Source of the DNA: an uncultured bacterium
GTDB lineage: Bacteria; Bacillota; Clostridia; Lachnospirales; Anaerotignaceae
DNA: 13,637 nt
Direction of reading: 5' to 3'
Assembly: GCA_905214825.1 (NCBI GenBank)
Contig: CAJMNV010000045.1
Coordinates: 1-13,637, forward strand
Shown: positions 6,646 to 13,607 of the stretch, one piece after another
Layout: each line of letters opens with the position of its first letter
Position numbering within the stretch: the first letter of the stretch is position 1
Notes under the pieces: model-generated
What the model was told of the DNA's origin: nothing
Database searches by the model: none
The model's input: the letters and a program-made list of their open reading frames with translations, nothing else
Program-made: the position numbers and the translations under genes

Positions 6646-6682
6646 AAAACGGCTAAAACCTTGAGGTTTTAACCGTTTTTTT
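6644..6682. terminator. Bidirectional intrinsic terminator
   Basis: A 12-bp stem with one mismatch, ACGGCTAAAACC (6649-6660), loop TTGA, GGTTTTAACCGT (6665-6676), has seven T downstream on the plus strand (6676-6682) and six A upstream (6644-6649), which are T on the minus strand. It can end both the plus-strand DUF6076-like gene and the minus-strand tRNA transcript. Confidence 0.8.
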
Positions 6683-6686
6683 GTAG

Positions 6687-6759
6687 AGCCGGAAACGTGA
6701 CTCGAACACGCGACTTACTGATTACGAATCAGTTACTCTACCAACTGAGTTATTCCGGC
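6687..6759 (-). tRNA. tRNA-Thr (anticodon CGU)
   Basis: A 73-nt cloverleaf on the minus strand. The acceptor stem is GCCGGAA with TTCCGGC, the D arm ACTC-AGTTGGTA-GAGT. The anticodon stem ACTGA/TCAGT encloses loop TTCGTAA, so the anticodon is CGT, reading ACG (Thr). The T arm has TTCGAGT in its loop and one G-U pair in the stem. The discriminator base is T, and CCA is not encoded. It stands alone between the mobile element and the rubrerythrin remnant, with a terminator 5 nt beyond its 3' end. Confidence 0.97.
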
Positions 6760-6920
6760 AAATTTACTCTTTTTTGCTTTCAATCCATCTTTATATCATT
6801 AAATACAATCACCAATATACTAACTACGATAATAAAATTTATTTTACATTATATCATAGCCTTCGTTCTTTGACAACCATAAATATTATTATTGTACAAC
6901 TTACTGAAAATGGCATTGTC

Positions 6921-7222
6921 TCATATAAAAATCAATATCTGCCATGATGTTCCCTTTTCACCCTTGCACATCGTACACTTTATTTGTTTGATAATGGCTT
7001 CCACAAACTGTTTTTCATAATTTTTTCAATTTCTGAGACATGTTCAAACATAACAGCCATTTGCTCCAACCCTTCTTCTCTTGCAATTTTGGAAAAAACT
7101 AGATATATATGTAACCATTCTGTAAATTTCCCAGTTACAGTCATACTTAAATTTTGCATATATTGCTTTATTTTTTGCTTGTTGTGCAAAATATGTATAT
7201 TCTTATATACTGGAAATATCAA
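6921..7222 (-). pseudogene. Decayed rubrerythrin gene, C-terminal half, with a frameshift
   Basis: The minus strand encodes NLSMTVTG, then TEWLHIYLVFSKIAREEGL and EQMAVMFEHVSEIEK. This matches the second di-iron helix pair of rubrerythrin (EW..MY..F..IAREEGF..IA.MF..VA.IEK), a non-haem iron peroxidase that protects anaerobes from oxidative stress. After IEK the family continues (H/N)-x-E-x-x-F. That continuation (YEKQFVEAIIKQIK) is found one frame over. A run of six A at the shift would give it if there were seven, so one base appears lost. The second frame then reads GEKGTSWQ, like the lead-in to the rubredoxin domain, but no CxxC follows and a stop comes at 6921. The first helix pair is missing. 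Not a functional gene. Confidence 0.8.
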
Positions 7223-7253
7223 CTTATTTTGTACAATTTTTTATTATTATATA

Positions 7254-7304
7254 CAAAAAAATAATAACAGAAGAATACTTTGTTTTTCAAAGTATTCTTC
7301 TGTT
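7254..7304 (-). terminator. Intrinsic terminator of the riboflavin operon
   Basis: A perfect 17-bp stem, AACAGAAGAATACTTTG (7266-7282) with its complement (7288-7304), has a 5-nt loop and is followed on the minus strand by ATTATTTTTTTG. It lies 19 nt after the ribH stop. Confidence 0.92.
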
Positions 7305-7322
7305 CACAATTTTTATATTTTT

Positions 7323-7784
7323 TTACAGTTTTCTTGTCAAATCTATCATTTCTATCGCTGCACACGCTACATCATACCCTTTATTGCCAGCTTTTGTACC
7401 TGCACGTTCAATCGCTTGTTCTATGGTATCTGTGGTCAATACGCCAAACAGTACCGGCAATCCTTCTGTCAATGCAATATGTGCAACCCCTTTTGAAACT
7501 TCACTACATACATAATCATAATGTGATGTTGCCCCACGTATCACAGCCCCCAAACAAAGTATTGCATCATATTTTCCGCTTTTTGCCATTTTCAATGCAA
7601 CCGTAGGAATTTCAAACGCTCCTGGCACCCATGCCAATGCAATATCATCATCACTTACGCCATGACGCAACAATGCATCTTTTGCCCCACTGATGAGTTT
7701 GCTCACAATAAATTCATTAAATCTTGCAGCAACAATACCAATTTTCATATCCTTGCCATTCAAATATCCTTCTAACACCTGCAT
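7323..7784 (-). CDS. ribH: 6,7-dimethyl-8-ribityllumazine synthase
   Basis: Condenses 5-amino-6-ribitylamino-uracil with 3,4-dihydroxy-2-butanone 4-phosphate to give lumazine, the direct precursor of riboflavin. The 153-residue length is that of the bacterial family. Hallmarks are IVAARFNEFI (17-26), the PGAFEIP substrate loop (54-60), LGAVIRGATSHYDYVC (78-93) with catalytic His88, and GVLTTDTIEQA near the C-terminus. The family assembles as a 60-subunit capsid, often with RibE inside; that is family knowledge. It is the last gene of the operon, 18 nt after ribBA, with AAGGAGGC 8 nt before its ATG. Confidence 0.98.
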   Translation of the reverse strand: MQVLEGYLNGKDMKIGIVAARFNEFIVSKLISGAKDALLRHGVSDDDIALAWVPGAFEIPTVALKMAKSGKYDAILCLGAVIRGATSHYDYVCSEVSKGVAHIALTEGLPVLFGVLTTDTIEQAIERAGTKAGNKGYDVACAAIEMIDLTRKL

Positions 7785-7802
7785 AATTTATGCCTCCTTT
7801 TT

Positions 7803-9008
7803 TTATATCATATGAGAAAACAGATGTCCCATTTTTTGTTGTTTTGTTTGTAAATAAAATGCATCTTCAGGCTGTACTTCCATCTCAATCGGCACACGTT
7901 CCGCAATGGAAACACCAAAACCTTCCAGCCCATATATTTTTGTTGGGTTATTTGTCAATAATCGTAATTCTTTTGCCCCCAAATCCTGCAAAATTTGTGC
8001 CCCAATCCAATATTCTCTCAAATCTGGTGCAAATCCCAATTCTAAATTTGCCTCTACGGTATCAAAACCCTTTTCCTGTAATTCATATGCTTTCAATTTG
8101 TTGATAAGCCCAATGCCCCTGCCTTCTTGTCTCATATAAAGCAGTATGCCTCTGCCTTCTTTTTCTATTTGCGTCATCGCTGCCACAAGTTGTTGGCCAC
8201 AATCACAACGATTGGAACCAAATACATCACCTGTCAAACACTCCGAATGCACACGGCAAAGCAAGTTTTTTCCATCGCCAATATCCCCTTTCACCAATGC
8301 CACATGATGTTCCCCTGTCAAATCATTGACATAACCAAAAATACGGAACTCTCCATAATGTGTGGGCATTTTTGCTTCTGCTTCTCGAATGACATGTTTT
8401 TCATGACGGCGGCAATAATTTTGTAAATCATGTATGGTGATGAATTTCAGTTGATATTTGTCGGCAAGTGCCCAAAGGTCTTTGGTACGCATCATTGTGC
8501 CGTTTTCTGCCATGATTTCACAACAAAGTCCACATGGTTGCAACCCTGCCAATCGCATCAAATCCACAGTGGCTTCTGTATGTCCTTCTCTTGCCAACAC
8601 ACCACCACGGCGTGCAATCAATGGAAACATATGCCCTGGTCGGCGAAAATCTTGTGGTTTCACATCAGCATCCACACATTTTCTTGCTGTATATCCTCTT
8701 TCTTCTGCGGAAATCCCTGTTGTGGTATCTATATGATCAATGGAAACAGTAAAAGCTGTACTATGATTATCTGTATTTTCTGTCACCATTTGTGGCAACA
8801 TCAACTTTTTCCCAAGTTCCTCACTCATCGGCATACAGATAAGCCCTTTTGCATGTGTTGCCATAAAATTGACATTTTCGGTTGTGGCAAATTCTGCCGC
8901 ACAAATCAAATCACCTTCGTTTTCTCTTTCTGGGTCATCTGTAACCAAAATCATCTTACCTTGACGCAATTCTTCCAATGCTTCTTCAATTGTGTTGTAT
9001 GCTCTCAT
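7803..9008 (-). CDS. ribBA: Bifunctional 3,4-dihydroxy-2-butanone 4-phosphate synthase / GTP cyclohydrolase II
   Basis: Supplies both branches of the riboflavin pathway. The N-terminal half (about 1-205) makes dihydroxybutanone phosphate from ribulose 5-phosphate and shows DDPERENEGDL (24-34) and HTEATVDLMRLAG. The C-terminal half (about 206-401) opens the GTP imidazole ring. It has zinc ligands Cys257, Cys268 and Cys270 in CLTGDVFGSNRCDCG, RQEGRGIGL (293-301) and RLLTNNPTKIYGLEGFG. The start is ATG at 9008, 10 nt after AGGAGG. An upstream in-frame ATG (9053) overlaps ribE and adds no family sequence. At 401 residues it is full length, with both active sites intact. Confidence 0.98.
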   Translation of the reverse strand: MRAYNTIEEALEELRQGKMILVTDDPERENEGDLICAAEFATTENVNFMATHAKGLICMPMSEELGKKLMLPQMVTENTDNHSTAFTVSIDHIDTTTGISAEERGYTARKCVDADVKPQDFRRPGHMFPLIARRGGVLAREGHTEATVDLMRLAGLQPCGLCCEIMAENGTMMRTKDLWALADKYQLKFITIHDLQNYCRRHEKHVIREAEAKMPTHYGEFRIFGYVNDLTGEHHVALVKGDIGDGKNLLCRVHSECLTGDVFGSNRCDCGQQLVAAMTQIEKEGRGILLYMRQEGRGIGLINKLKAYELQEKGFDTVEANLELGFAPDLREYWIGAQILQDLGAKELRLLTNNPTKIYGLEGFGVSIAERVPIEMEVQPEDAFYLQTKQQKMGHLFSHMI

Positions 9009-9042
9009 AATGCAAATGCCTCCTTTTGCTTTTTTGTTATAT

Positions 9043-9693
9043 TTAAAATCCATTCTCTCGCAAAAAATCCATTGTCAATTTGGATTGTTTTTGATTTACT
9101 GTTGTTGTTTTTGCCAAAAATTTTTGTATGTATTTACCAACAACATCTGTTTCCAAATTGCATTGATACCCAATGGGACGATGCAACAATGTTGTATGAC
9201 TGCCTGTATGTGGGATAATCCCTACACGAAAGCAATCTGTTCCAACATCCATAATTGTCAAACTGATACCATCAATGGCAATAGACCCTTTTTCCACAAT
9301 ACCTGATAAAATCGTTTCATCTGCTCCAATAGTCAATACCACAGCAGCCCCCTCATTTTTTCTGGAAAGCAATGTCCCTTGTCCATCAATATGTCCTGTT
9401 ACAATATGCCCACCGAATCGTCCATTGGCAGCCATTGCACGCTCCAAATGCACAACGCTTCCTTGTTCCAAATCAATCAAGTTTGTTCGTCGCAAACTTT
9501 CTGCCATAACAAACGCAACAAAACCATCTTTTTTCAATTTTGTTACTGTCAAGCAAGTGCCATTGACTGCAATACTATCTCCCAAACAAGTGCCTTCCAA
9601 TACAGTAGCAGCAGTAATATCCAGATTGCTTCCCTCTTTTGTCAGAGAAATGGTACGTATCGTTCCCAGTTCTTCAATAATACCTGTAAACAT
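9043..9693 (-). CDS. ribE: Riboflavin synthase, alpha subunit
   Basis: Dismutates two lumazine molecules into riboflavin and the pyrimidine that RibH reuses. The 216-residue protein has the two-fold internal repeat of the family. The first barrel starts MFTGIIEELG with SIAVNGTCLTV (about 41-51). The second starts GGHIVTGHIDGQG (about 95-107) with SIAIDGISLTI. A C-terminal helix follows. Its ATG overlaps the ribD stop codon by one base (TAATG) with GGAGGA just upstream, so translation is probably coupled. It is 34 nt upstream of ribBA. In some nomenclature this gene is called ribC. Confidence 0.97.
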   Translation of the reverse strand: MFTGIIEELGTIRTISLTKEGSNLDITAATVLEGTCLGDSIAVNGTCLTVTKLKKDGFVAFVMAESLRRTNLIDLEQGSVVHLERAMAANGRFGGHIVTGHIDGQGTLLSRKNEGAAVVLTIGADETILSGIVEKGSIAIDGISLTIMDVGTDCFRVGIIPHTGSHTTLLHRPIGYQCNLETDVVGKYIQKFLAKTTTVNQKQSKLTMDFLRENGF

Positions 9694-10787
9694 TACAATT
9701 CCTCCTGTTTTATATCATAAACACAAAATATATCATTTCCAAAAGTTTGTGTTTCCACCAAATGCAGCAATGGTGCATCATCTGGCAGCGTCACACCTGT
9801 ACCACCAACAGGAGATTTGGCACACACTCCACCAAATATTTTTGCACCAATGTATCCATATACCCGTTGTACCAATCCTGCTTCCAACATTGCCGCATTG
9901 AGGGTACTGCCACATTCCAGCAATATACTGCTAATTTGTTTTTCACCCAATTTGTCCATGAGTGCAGGCAGTGGAACAGTTTTCCCTTCAAATGATAAAA
10001 TCTCTACACCCTTTTGCTGTAATATTTCTTTTTTTTGACTGTCATTTGCACAAGTCGCAATCCATACCGGAATTTCATTTGCTGTTTGCACCAGTTGGCT
10101 ATCTAACGGAATACGCAAATGGCTATCACAAATGATACGAATGGGATTGCGTCCGTTATCTCCCAAACGGCAATTCAGCAATGGATTATCTGCCAACACT
10201 GTACCAATACCAGACAATATTGCCATATACTTTCGCCGTAATGTATGTACATGGCGGCGGCTTTCCGCATTTGTCACCCATTGCGATGTCCCCGTTGTTG
10301 TTGCAATTTTTCCATCAGCCGTCATAGCATATTTCATTGCCACATAAGGCTGTTTTTTTGTGATATAGTGAAAAAAAGGGGCATTTAATGTGTCACATTC
10401 TGCTTTTAAAAAATCTTCTTCCACTGTAACACCTGCTTGTCGTAATTGTGCAATTCCTTTGCCTGCAACCAGCGGATTTGGGTCTTTAGAACCAATCACA
10501 ACATGGCGAATACCCGCCTCCAAAATTGCTTCTATGCAAGGGGGTGTTTTTCCCGTATGACAACAAGGTTCCAGTGTGACAAACAGCGTAGCACCTTCAA
10601 GGGAAGTCTGACAGTTTGCAATAGCATTGCGTTCGGCGTGCAGTCCACCAAAATATGCATGATACCCTTCTCCAATGATCTGCCCATTTTTGACCAAAAC
10701 CGCACCTACCAACGGATTTGGGTCTACCATACCAATGCCTTTTTTCGCCAATGCAATCGCATGCATCATAAAATCCTGTTTTTCCAA
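9693..10787 (-). CDS. ribD: Bifunctional diaminohydroxyphosphoribosylaminopyrimidine deaminase / reductase
   Basis: Carries out the second and third steps from GTP: deamination of the pyrimidine, then NADPH-dependent reduction of the ribosyl side chain. The N-terminal deaminase (about 1-145) has the zinc site HAERNAI (His50, Glu52) and EPCCHTGKTPPC (Cys75, Cys84). The reductase (about 146-364) has KYAMTADGKIAT and a LLECGSTLNAAML loop. The start is taken as TTG at 10787, 9 nt after AAAGGA, giving EKQDFMMHAIALAKKG, which fits the family's usual N-terminus and a 364-residue length; ATG at 10769 is the alternative. The frame stays open to 10949, but that part is riboswitch leader. First gene of the operon. 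Confidence 0.96.
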   Translation of the reverse strand: MEKQDFMMHAIALAKKGIGMVDPNPLVGAVLVKNGQIIGEGYHAYFGGLHAERNAIANCQTSLEGATLFVTLEPCCHTGKTPPCIEAILEAGIRHVVIGSKDPNPLVAGKGIAQLRQAGVTVEEDFLKAECDTLNAPFFHYITKKQPYVAMKYAMTADGKIATTTGTSQWVTNAESRRHVHTLRRKYMAILSGIGTVLADNPLLNCRLGDNGRNPIRIICDSHLRIPLDSQLVQTANEIPVWIATCANDSQKKEILQQKGVEILSFEGKTVPLPALMDKLGEKQISSILLECGSTLNAAMLEAGLVQRVYGYIGAKIFGGVCAKSPVGGTGVTLPDDAPLLHLVETQTFGNDIFCVYDIKQEEL

Positions 10788-10806
10788 AACTTCCACTTCC
10801 TTTCTG

Positions 10807-10849
10807 CAAAAAAATAACCCTGAAAGAACGAAATACCGTCCATTCAGGG
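10807..10849 (-). terminator. Riboswitch-controlled terminator before ribD
   Basis: On the minus strand CCCTGAA (10849-10843) pairs with TTCAGGG (10824-10818), followed by TTATTTTTTTTG. It ends just before the ribD ribosome binding site, where an FMN-controlled attenuator is expected. The 18-nt region between the arms may form a small inner stem (ACG with CGT). Confidence 0.75.
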
Positions 10850-10932
10850 CTAAAATCCATGAAAAAAATACATATATCCAAAAACATAGGCACAACAAAA
10901 AAGTCCACCATTGTTTTCGACATACGCCAAAT

Positions 10933-10963
10933 AACAGAACAAATTGCATTGATTTGTTCTGTT
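10933..10963 (-). other. Leader hairpin between FMN aptamer and terminator
   Basis: AACAGAACAAAT with ATTTGTTCTGTT, a perfect 12-bp stem with a 7-nt loop, starts 3 nt after the aptamer closes. There is no strong T run after it, so it is not an obvious terminator; it may shape the folding path of the leader. Confidence 0.6.
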
Positions 10964-10966
10964 GTT

Positions 10967-11100
10967 ATCTTCTTCCATCCAGACTATACTGTCGGTTTTG
11001 GAATTGCACCAAATCCTGACTTGAACTCATGTCAAGTCCTGCGTATTGCTACGCTCGCGGACTATACCGCCGATCGGGAATTTCACCCTGCCCCGAAGAT
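10967..11100 (-). ncRNA. FMN riboswitch (RFN element)
   Basis: All conserved blocks of the FMN aptamer are present on the minus strand, in order: P1 ATCTTC; GGCAGGGTGAAATTCC; GGCGGTATAGTCCGCGA; a variable stem (ACTTGACATGAGTTCAAGT); GGTGCAATTCC; ACCGACAGTATAGTCTGGATG; and the closing GAAGAT. FMN binding is expected to switch off transcription of the riboflavin operon through the terminator at 10807-10849. Confidence 0.98.
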
Positions 11101-11124
11101 TTACAATATACTGTTGTCGTATTT

Positions 11125-11153
11125 ATCATATGCCTTTCTGACAAAAAATGCAA
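11125..11153 (-). promoter_or_regulatory. Promoter of the riboflavin operon
   Basis: TTGCAT (11153-11148), a 17-bp spacer and TATGAT (11130-11125) lie on the minus strand. Transcription would begin near 11117, about 17 nt before the aptamer. Confidence 0.7.
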
Positions 11154-11223
11154 GTCTTTTTTTTCAGCATATTACATAATTTTTTTGATAAAATTCATAA
11201 AAAATACACAAAAAACACACTGG

Positions 11224-11457
11224 ATGCAAAACAAATATCGAGAAATACAATGCTACAACCTATGTGATGAAGCGTTTTCTGAAGGTTACTTGCCCAAGCA
11301 GTTTTCACTAAGTGTCATATAATAGACAACAAGAGTAAATGCATATGGAGCACTAGAAAAAGCCATGGAGATTATCTACATGGCAAAATGATTTTATGCA
11401 TGCAGAGTTTATAACCAATTTGTAAAAAACTCTGCACACAATTTATGGAAAATATAT
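11224..11457 (+). pseudogene. Broken coding-like frame in a gene-poor stretch
   Basis: The interval 11160-11590 has no intact gene. One plus frame reads like protein: MQNKYREIQCYNLCDEAFSE, GYLPKQFSLSVI, two stops (TAA TAG), then TTRVNAYGALEKAMEIIYMA, a stop, and FYACRVYNQFVKNSAHNLWK in the same frame. No ribosome binding site precedes it and I recognise no family. It may be a decayed gene or chance. Confidence 0.25.
11401..11436. repeat. 10-bp inverted repeat
   Basis: TGCAGAGTTT (11401-11410) and AAACTCTGCA (11427-11436), perfect, with a 16-nt loop. No clear T run on either strand, so a terminator role is doubtful. Confidence 0.5.
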
Positions 11458-11526
11458 ATAAGTTCTATTATTTAGCATAAAAGGTTACTATGCCTTCATG
11501 CAATTTAAACTCATAAGATATGTTTG

Positions 11527-11562
11527 AAAATTAGAAATTTGAATACATCTTTCTCTAATTTT
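11527..11562 (-). terminator. Weak terminator candidate after the XRE-cupin gene
   Basis: AAAATTAGA (11527-11535) and TCTAATTTT (11554-11562) form a 9-bp AT-rich stem with an 18-nt loop, 29 nt past the regulator's stop. The T stretch on the minus strand is part of the stem arm, so it is weak. Confidence 0.35.
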
Positions 11563-11590
11563 ACTTTTAATATAATTATAGACATTCCCT

Positions 11591-12148
11591 TTAATATTCT
11601 GCGGGAGAAATAACAGCAAGTGCTTCTACTTCCTCATCTGTTGGGTTATATAATTGATGATATGTCTTTGGGGGAAGATAAATGCTATCACCTTCATGCA
11701 ATACATGAATGGTTTCATTGATATGATATTCCAATGTTCCTTTAATCATGAGGGTACATTCCGCAGCTTCCTCATGAAATTGCACTTTAGAACTACCCCA
11801 ACTTTTGGCCCCCAAACGAAAACAAATGATTTCCATTTGTGTACAAGTATTTTTTGTTCTGCTAAATGGTGTTACAAACTGATATTCCATATTAATATCA
11901 GCAAATTGAATCTTCGTTCGATTATCTTTTTTAATGACTGTTACTTGTTCTTGTTCTTCCTGAGAAAAGAGTGAAATCAATGGAATCTCCAATACTTTTG
12001 CAATTTTCATCAAAACAGAAAGAGACGGGCTTATCAACTCACGCTCGATTTGTGAAATATATCCAGGCGTAACCTCTGATTTCATTGCCAATTCTTTCGC
12101 TGTAATGCCTTTTTCCATTCGTGCAGCTTTAATCTTTTCACCAATCAT
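11591..12148 (-). CDS. XRE-family transcription regulator with C-terminal cupin domain
   Basis: A 185-residue regulator. The N-terminal helix-turn-helix (about 3-58) shows IKAARMEKGITAKELA, the recognition-helix stretch TPGYISQIER and SPSLSVLMKIAKVL. A linker leads to a cupin_2 beta-barrel (about 105-180) with QFHEEAAECTLMIKGTLEYH, EGDSIYLPPKTYHQLYNP and a C-terminal strand. In this family the cupin usually senses a small ligand and the protein often controls a neighbouring transport or amine/amino-acid gene. Here it is divergent from a YkvI-type transporter, which is its likely target. AAGGAGGGA lies 8 nt before the ATG. Confidence 0.93.
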   Translation of the reverse strand: MIGEKIKAARMEKGITAKELAMKSEVTPGYISQIERELISPSLSVLMKIAKVLEIPLISLFSQEEQEQVTVIKKDNRTKIQFADINMEYQFVTPFSRTKNTCTQMEIICFRLGAKSWGSSKVQFHEEAAECTLMIKGTLEYHINETIHVLHEGDSIYLPPKTYHQLYNPTDEEVEALAVISPAEY

Positions 12149-12184
12149 TTCAAAATTCCCTCCTTCCTTGTAATTATTTTTTTT

Positions 12185-12213
12185 ATTATACTATTTTCTT
12201 AGATAATTGTAAA
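12185..12213 (-). promoter_or_regulatory. Promoter of the XRE-cupin gene
   Basis: On the minus strand TTTACA (12213-12208), a 17-bp spacer and a perfect TATAAT (12190-12185), 36 nt upstream of the ATG. Confidence 0.7.
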
Positions 12214-12227
12214 ATAAAGTTTATTTT
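12211..12227. promoter_or_regulatory. Palindrome at the XRE promoter -35 box, possible operator
   Basis: AAAATAAA-G-TTTATTTT, a perfect 8-bp inverted repeat overlapping the -35 box of the regulator's own promoter. Position suits autoregulation, but its AT-only arms weaken the case. Confidence 0.35.
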
Positions 12228-12385
12228 ATCCAAAATGATTCAAAAATAGAACCTCTATTAAAAACAAGACCATTCATTTGTATGTCCCTGAGATAGTATT
12301 TTGTTTGATTTTAACTTCATTTTATAATATTTTTATTGCAATATGTCCAACAGAAACTGAAATTTTTTTTATTTATATTAAATTA

Positions 12386-12414
12386 TTGACAATTTTATGT
12401 TGTTAATATATAAT
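12386..12414 (+). promoter_or_regulatory. Promoter of the YkvI-family gene
   Basis: A full-consensus TTGACA (12386-12391), 17-bp spacer, TATAAT (12409-12414). With such a strong core promoter, control by a repressor is likely. The rest of the 12228-12385 interval shows no gene. Confidence 0.8.
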
Positions 12415-12421
12415 TTTATTC

Positions 12422-12435
12422 AATTAAGCTTAATT
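12422..12435. promoter_or_regulatory. Palindrome at the transporter transcription start, possible operator
   Basis: AATTAAGCTTAATT is a perfect 14-bp palindrome beginning at about +1 of the promoter at 12386-12414, where a bound XRE regulator would block initiation. It is not the same sequence as the palindrome at 12211-12227. Confidence 0.45.
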
Positions 12436-12511
12436 AAATTTAAAATATTAAATATTGATTAATTGTATTGAATCTTGTGAACTAAATGAATGGACAGAAA
12501 GGGGTAATATA

Positions 12512-13591
12512 ATGGAAGGGAAAACTAGTTCAAAAAATATCTTAAAATTCGCTGGTGCCTATGTTGCTTGTGCTATTGGTTCCGGCTTTGCAACTGGCCA
12601 GGAAATCTTGCAGTTTTTTACAGCACATGGAACACTCAGTATTGCAGGAAGTTTCATAACCATGGTTCTGTTTAGTCTTCTTGGGGGAAACGTTATGAAA
12701 CATGCTAGAGAACTAGAATTAGAAGTTCCTGGGCATATTGTAAAATATTATTTCGGAAATACATTCGGAAAAATATTCGAAATAGTATTTCAAGCATTTT
12801 TATATGCAATTTTTGTTATTATGATCGCTGGTGCAGGTGCTACATTGGCTGAATATTATGGGATTCATCCATTGGTTGGACGTATTGGTATGGCTGCAAT
12901 TGCTTTTTTGTCTGTTACATTAAGTTTAACAAAATTAACAGATATTTTAGGAAGCATGGGAACACTTATTGTTATTTTTGCAATTATTGTTGGGTTAGTA
13001 AGTTTCTTAAAAAATATGGATGGATTCAGTAATGCAAATGAAGTTGTTTCAAGCCTCGAAATGACAAAATCAGGCGGAAACTGGTTCTTTGCCAGCATTT
13101 TATATCCTGGCTTTAATATTATCGCTGTATTAGTTTTTTCTGCTGGTGTTGGTAGTACCGCTAATAATAGACAAGAAGCGTTTTATGGTGGCCTGTTAGG
13201 CGGAATCCTCTTCGGTTTAGCTATTTTGTGCATGAACTTTGGTTTGTTATCTCAAGTTGGTTCTATATTTGATAAAGAAGTCCCTTCTTTGGTATTGGCA
13301 GACCAAATCGGACGTGTTATCGGTATCGTATTTTCTGTTATTTTGATTTGCGGCATTTATACAACAGCTGTTCCTATGCTTTGGAGCGTAAGTAGCCAAT
13401 TTGCAAAAGAGAAAACAAAAAAATTCGCAGTAGTAGCACTGATTTTAACTGTAGTTGCTCTTGTATTAGGTATGACAGATTTTAGTAAACTGGTAAATAT
13501 CATATATCCATTTAGTGGTTATGTGGGAATTATTCTGATGCTGTTGATTTTCTATCGAGCAATTGTTAATAAACAAAAAGAAAAATCATAA
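12512..13591 (+). CDS. YkvI-family multi-pass membrane protein (LeuT-fold transporter-like)
   Basis: A 359-residue integral membrane protein with about ten hydrophobic segments. The first segment carries AGAYVACAIGSGFATGQEILQFF, the broken-helix glycine-rich signature shared with LeuT-fold sodium symporters and typical of YkvI proteins. Later segments include FASILYPGFNIIAVLVFSAG and ICGIYTTAVPMLWSVSSQFA. The C-terminus is short and basic (NKQKEKS), predicted cytoplasmic. The substrate of the family is not established. The start is ATG at 12512, 8 nt after AAAGGGG; an earlier in-frame ATG (12455) has no binding site. The divergent XRE-cupin gene probably controls it. Confidence 0.9.
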   Translation: MEGKTSSKNILKFAGAYVACAIGSGFATGQEILQFFTAHGTLSIAGSFITMVLFSLLGGNVMKHARELELEVPGHIVKYYFGNTFGKIFEIVFQAFLYAIFVIMIAGAGATLAEYYGIHPLVGRIGMAAIAFLSVTLSLTKLTDILGSMGTLIVIFAIIVGLVSFLKNMDGFSNANEVVSSLEMTKSGGNWFFASILYPGFNIIAVLVFSAGVGSTANNRQEAFYGGLLGGILFGLAILCMNFGLLSQVGSIFDKEVPSLVLADQIGRVIGIVFSVILICGIYTTAVPMLWSVSSQFAKEKTKKFAVVALILTVVALVLGMTDFSKLVNIIYPFSGYVGIILMLLIFYRAIVNKQKEKS

Positions 13592-13607
13592 TTTTATATA
13601 AACCAAA

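Noticed and set aside
6984..7496. 170-codon plus frame across the rubrerythrin remnant and ribH end
   Set aside because: It is antisense to recognised sequence, Phe/Cys/Ile-rich from AT-rich DNA, and crosses the terminator hairpin.
9009..9053. ATG at 9053 as the ribBA start
   Set aside because: It lies inside the ribE 3' end without a binding site; ATG 9008 follows AGGAGG and starts the family sequence.
8430..9218. 262-codon plus frame opposite ribBA and ribE, and other long plus frames at 7790-10347
   Set aside because: They are antisense shadows of well-recognised rib genes, rich in Cys, His and Phe, with no ribosome binding sites.
10788..10949. Upstream in-frame extension of ribD
   Set aside because: It covers the riboswitch leader and terminator, and the hydrophobic translation has no match to the RibD family.
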